A stretch of 15,019 nucleotides of DNA, from positions 1 through 15,019 of the forward strand of contig JABXJV010000025.1 in NCBI GenBank assembly GCA_013375355.1, in the 5' to 3' direction. The stretch's first letter is position 1, and every line of letters begins with the position of its first letter. Under the pieces are notes generated by a model. It was not told the DNA's origin and made no database searches. It was given only the letters and a program-made list of their open reading frames with translations. A program made the position numbers and the translations under genes. This document shows, one piece after another, positions 13,661 through 15,019 of the stretch. This DNA is from Candidatus Helarchaeota archaeon. Lineage in GTDB: Archaea; Asgardarchaeota; Lokiarchaeia; Helarchaeales; JABXJV01.

Positions 13661-15019
13661 CTATAATATCTTATTATTGATATCATTTTTTGTTTTAGTC
13701 TCATACATTTCAAGCATGGTTTTTTTTGCCCTCCTCTCCCGAATATAATCTATAATAATTAGTAGAGTGAGAAGTACTATTGCACTAATTGAAAAATTCC
13801 AAATAAAGCCGTGATAATCTAGAATACAGTAAAAGGTAGAACTGGATGGAGCAATTGGATGTGCATCAAAAATTGTAAATGTAGCCCAAATTGAGCCATC
13901 CAAAAACATTTTGTTAAATTTATCAAAACCATGTTCTAAAAATAGATCATGTAGAATCATATCAAAAAACAATATATTTGGAAAAACTTGAAAAATTGGA
14001 AAATAAATATCAATAGGTGGTATAAGATCCAAAAATGTTCGAACTAATGGCATATTAAAAGTCCCACCAAGAATTCCATCCTCATCATAGGCAAGAAGAT
14101 AAAGAGAAACTTTCTCATATACATCGAAACTTTTAAAAAATAAATAATCTAAATCAACGTCGAATAGGGGTGATAATGAATAATACAAAAGCCGAGGACC
14201 TGATGGATTTAGTCGAGTCAAATTATGAGTAGAAATCAGCGCATAAGGTTCTTTTGCAAAATATTGTGAATCTTTGGAAACAATTTTAAGATAATAGGTT
14301 CCATTTTCTGGTACTTTATATGAAATTTGTTCTATATTATTTTTTGAATCCTTCGAGCTATTAACTGTTGTTTTGTGAGAGTTTAAAAGATATAAATTTA
14401 AGTTGTTTGGTCTGCCATTGCCCCAAACAAAAATGAGACTAGCTTCGCTTTCAGCATGCCGATTCCATACCAAAGTTATATTCAAAATTTCATTTTGATG
14501 TAATGTTAAATTATAATAAAAAGGTAAATTATATCTGATATTATCATATGAAAGAGCATTTGTTTCGATAGCTACTCCCCGCTGAGTTAAATTCCATAAA
14601 TTTGCCAGATTCACATAGCCCCATCCAGTTTCATAATCTGGTCCATCACTTCCTGGTCCAATATCGCTCCAATCATCAGCAGTGTGAAGCAATAATCCTT
14701 TTGTGACCAAAGGATAATAGCTTTTTGCAATGTTTGTATTTTGGTTTAAATACTGATAAATTAGTGCAGCCGTTCCGCTTATATGAGGAGCTGAAAAACT
14801 GGTTCCAGCTTCACCATTATTCCATCCCCCTGCATTCGAAGTAGAATTGATGTTAGTTCCCAAAGCAACAATATCTGGCTTAATACGACCATCTAAAGTT
14901 GGACCATAAGAACTTGAGCCTTTTAAAATATCATTATTTCTATTTGTATCACGTGTAGGAAAATCCGTAAGCTCCCCCACTGCAATAGAATTGTATGCAT
15001 CTGCTGCTAGTTCAATTAA
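13661..15019 (-). CDS. Membrane-anchored subtilisin-like (S8) protease, partial (5' end outside window)
   Basis: The frame is open to the right window edge, so 452 residues of the C-terminal part are visible. Numbered from the edge, AYNSIAVGE (8-16) is the strand before the active-site region. SSSYGPTLDGRIKPDIVALG (35-54) matches the subtilase S.GP..DGR.KPDi.APG pattern, and GTSFSAPHISGTAALI (72-87) carries the catalytic Ser74. The Asp and His motifs lie beyond the window. A beta-rich domain follows (about 155-265), with NLNLYLLN and ENGTYYLKIVS, like the jelly-roll domains after subtilase domains. One membrane helix near 402-423, followed by RERRAKK, puts the protease outside the cell with a short cytoplasmic tail. 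About eight sequons suggest glycosylation. The gene converges on the Mtq2-like gene across 30 bases. Confidence 0.9.
   Translation of the reverse strand, partial: LIELAADAYNSIAVGELTDFPTRDTNRNNDILKGSSSYGPTLDGRIKPDIVALGTNINSTSNAGGWNNGEAGTSFSAPHISGTAALIYQYLNQNTNIAKSYYPLVTKGLLLHTADDWSDIGPGSDGPDYETGWGYVNLANLWNLTQRGVAIETNALSYDNIRYNLPFYYNLTLHQNEILNITLVWNRHAESEASLIFVWGNGRPNNLNLYLLNSHKTTVNSSKDSKNNIEQISYKVPENGTYYLKIVSKDSQYFAKEPYALISTHNLTRLNPSGPRLLYYSLSPLFDVDLDYLFFKSFDVYEKVSLYLLAYDEDGILGGTFNMPLVRTFLDLIPPIDIYFPIFQVFPNILFFDMILHDLFLEHGFDKFNKMFLDGSIWATFTIFDAHPIAPSSSTFYCILDYHGFIWNFSISAIVLLTLLIIIDYIRERRAKKTMLEMYETKTKNDINNKIL

Noticed and set aside
1..15019. CRISPR arrays, tRNA or rRNA genes, insertion sequences, phage genes
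   Set aside because: No regularly spaced repeats, cloverleaf-like sequences, transposase motifs or terminal repeats were seen on either strand.

Overview
The window looks like a chromosomal piece of an AT-rich archaeon (roughly 30% G+C by eye), most likely an Asgard/Lokiarchaeia-like lineage. The archaeal call is firm: it carries Pus10, ribosomal protein L21e, RNA polymerase subunit Rpo4, a DUF655 protein, the KsgA/Dim1 dimethyltransferase and a short Mtq2/HemK-type methyltransferase, which often cluster in archaeal genomes. The Asgard assignment is an inference from base composition and from the surrounding surface-protein, C25-peptidase and UbiA content. Shine-Dalgarno-like sites (GGAG, GAGG, GGTGA) precede many genes, and TTG/GTG starts are frequent.

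Layout. 1-1989 (minus): the first 663 codons of a large beta-helix-like, sequon-rich exported protein that runs off the left edge; it has no ATG/GTG/TTG start near its N-terminus. 2248-2721 (minus): GNAT acetyltransferase. 2809-3837 (plus): zinc-dependent medium-chain dehydrogenase. 3851-5828 (minus): a two-gene unit of a degenerate NDP-forming acyl-CoA synthetase alpha-like protein and a YkgJ-like cysteine-cluster protein. 5955-6791 (plus): UbiA-family prenyltransferase, divergent from the acyl-CoA-synthetase-like gene across a perfect 12-bp inverted repeat. 6798-7883 (minus): radical SAM enzyme resembling the MSMEG_0568/NitD family. 8008-10903 (minus): pus10 - rpl21e - rpo4 - DUF655, a translation/transcription operon. 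11006-13630 (plus): a C25 (gingipain-like, caspase-fold) peptidase homologue, then ksgA and the Mtq2-like methyltransferase, probably one operon. 13661-15019 (minus): the C-terminal part of a membrane-anchored subtilisin-like protease running off the right edge.

How the genes fit together. The centre right of the window is the informational core: tRNA modification (Pus10), a 50S protein (L21e), the RNA polymerase stalk subunit (Rpo4), small-subunit rRNA dimethylation (KsgA) and probable release-factor methylation (Mtq2). In many archaea these genes run in one direction. Here the set is split into two divergent units and a C25-like peptidase gene heads the ksgA half. Both window edges encode exported, probably glycosylated proteins with a single membrane anchor. 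The left half is a mix of accessory metabolic genes.

Most unusual points: the acyl-CoA synthetase-like protein has lost the whole phosphohistidine segment; the C25-like protein keeps its His and Cys motifs but has no signal peptide; the beta-helix gene appears to start at ATC or to carry a homopolymer indel; the radical SAM enzyme sits outside any visible Nit1C cluster; and three inverted repeats mark intergenic regions. I see no CRISPR array, transposase, tRNA or rRNA. No gene-free stretch exceeds 300 bases.
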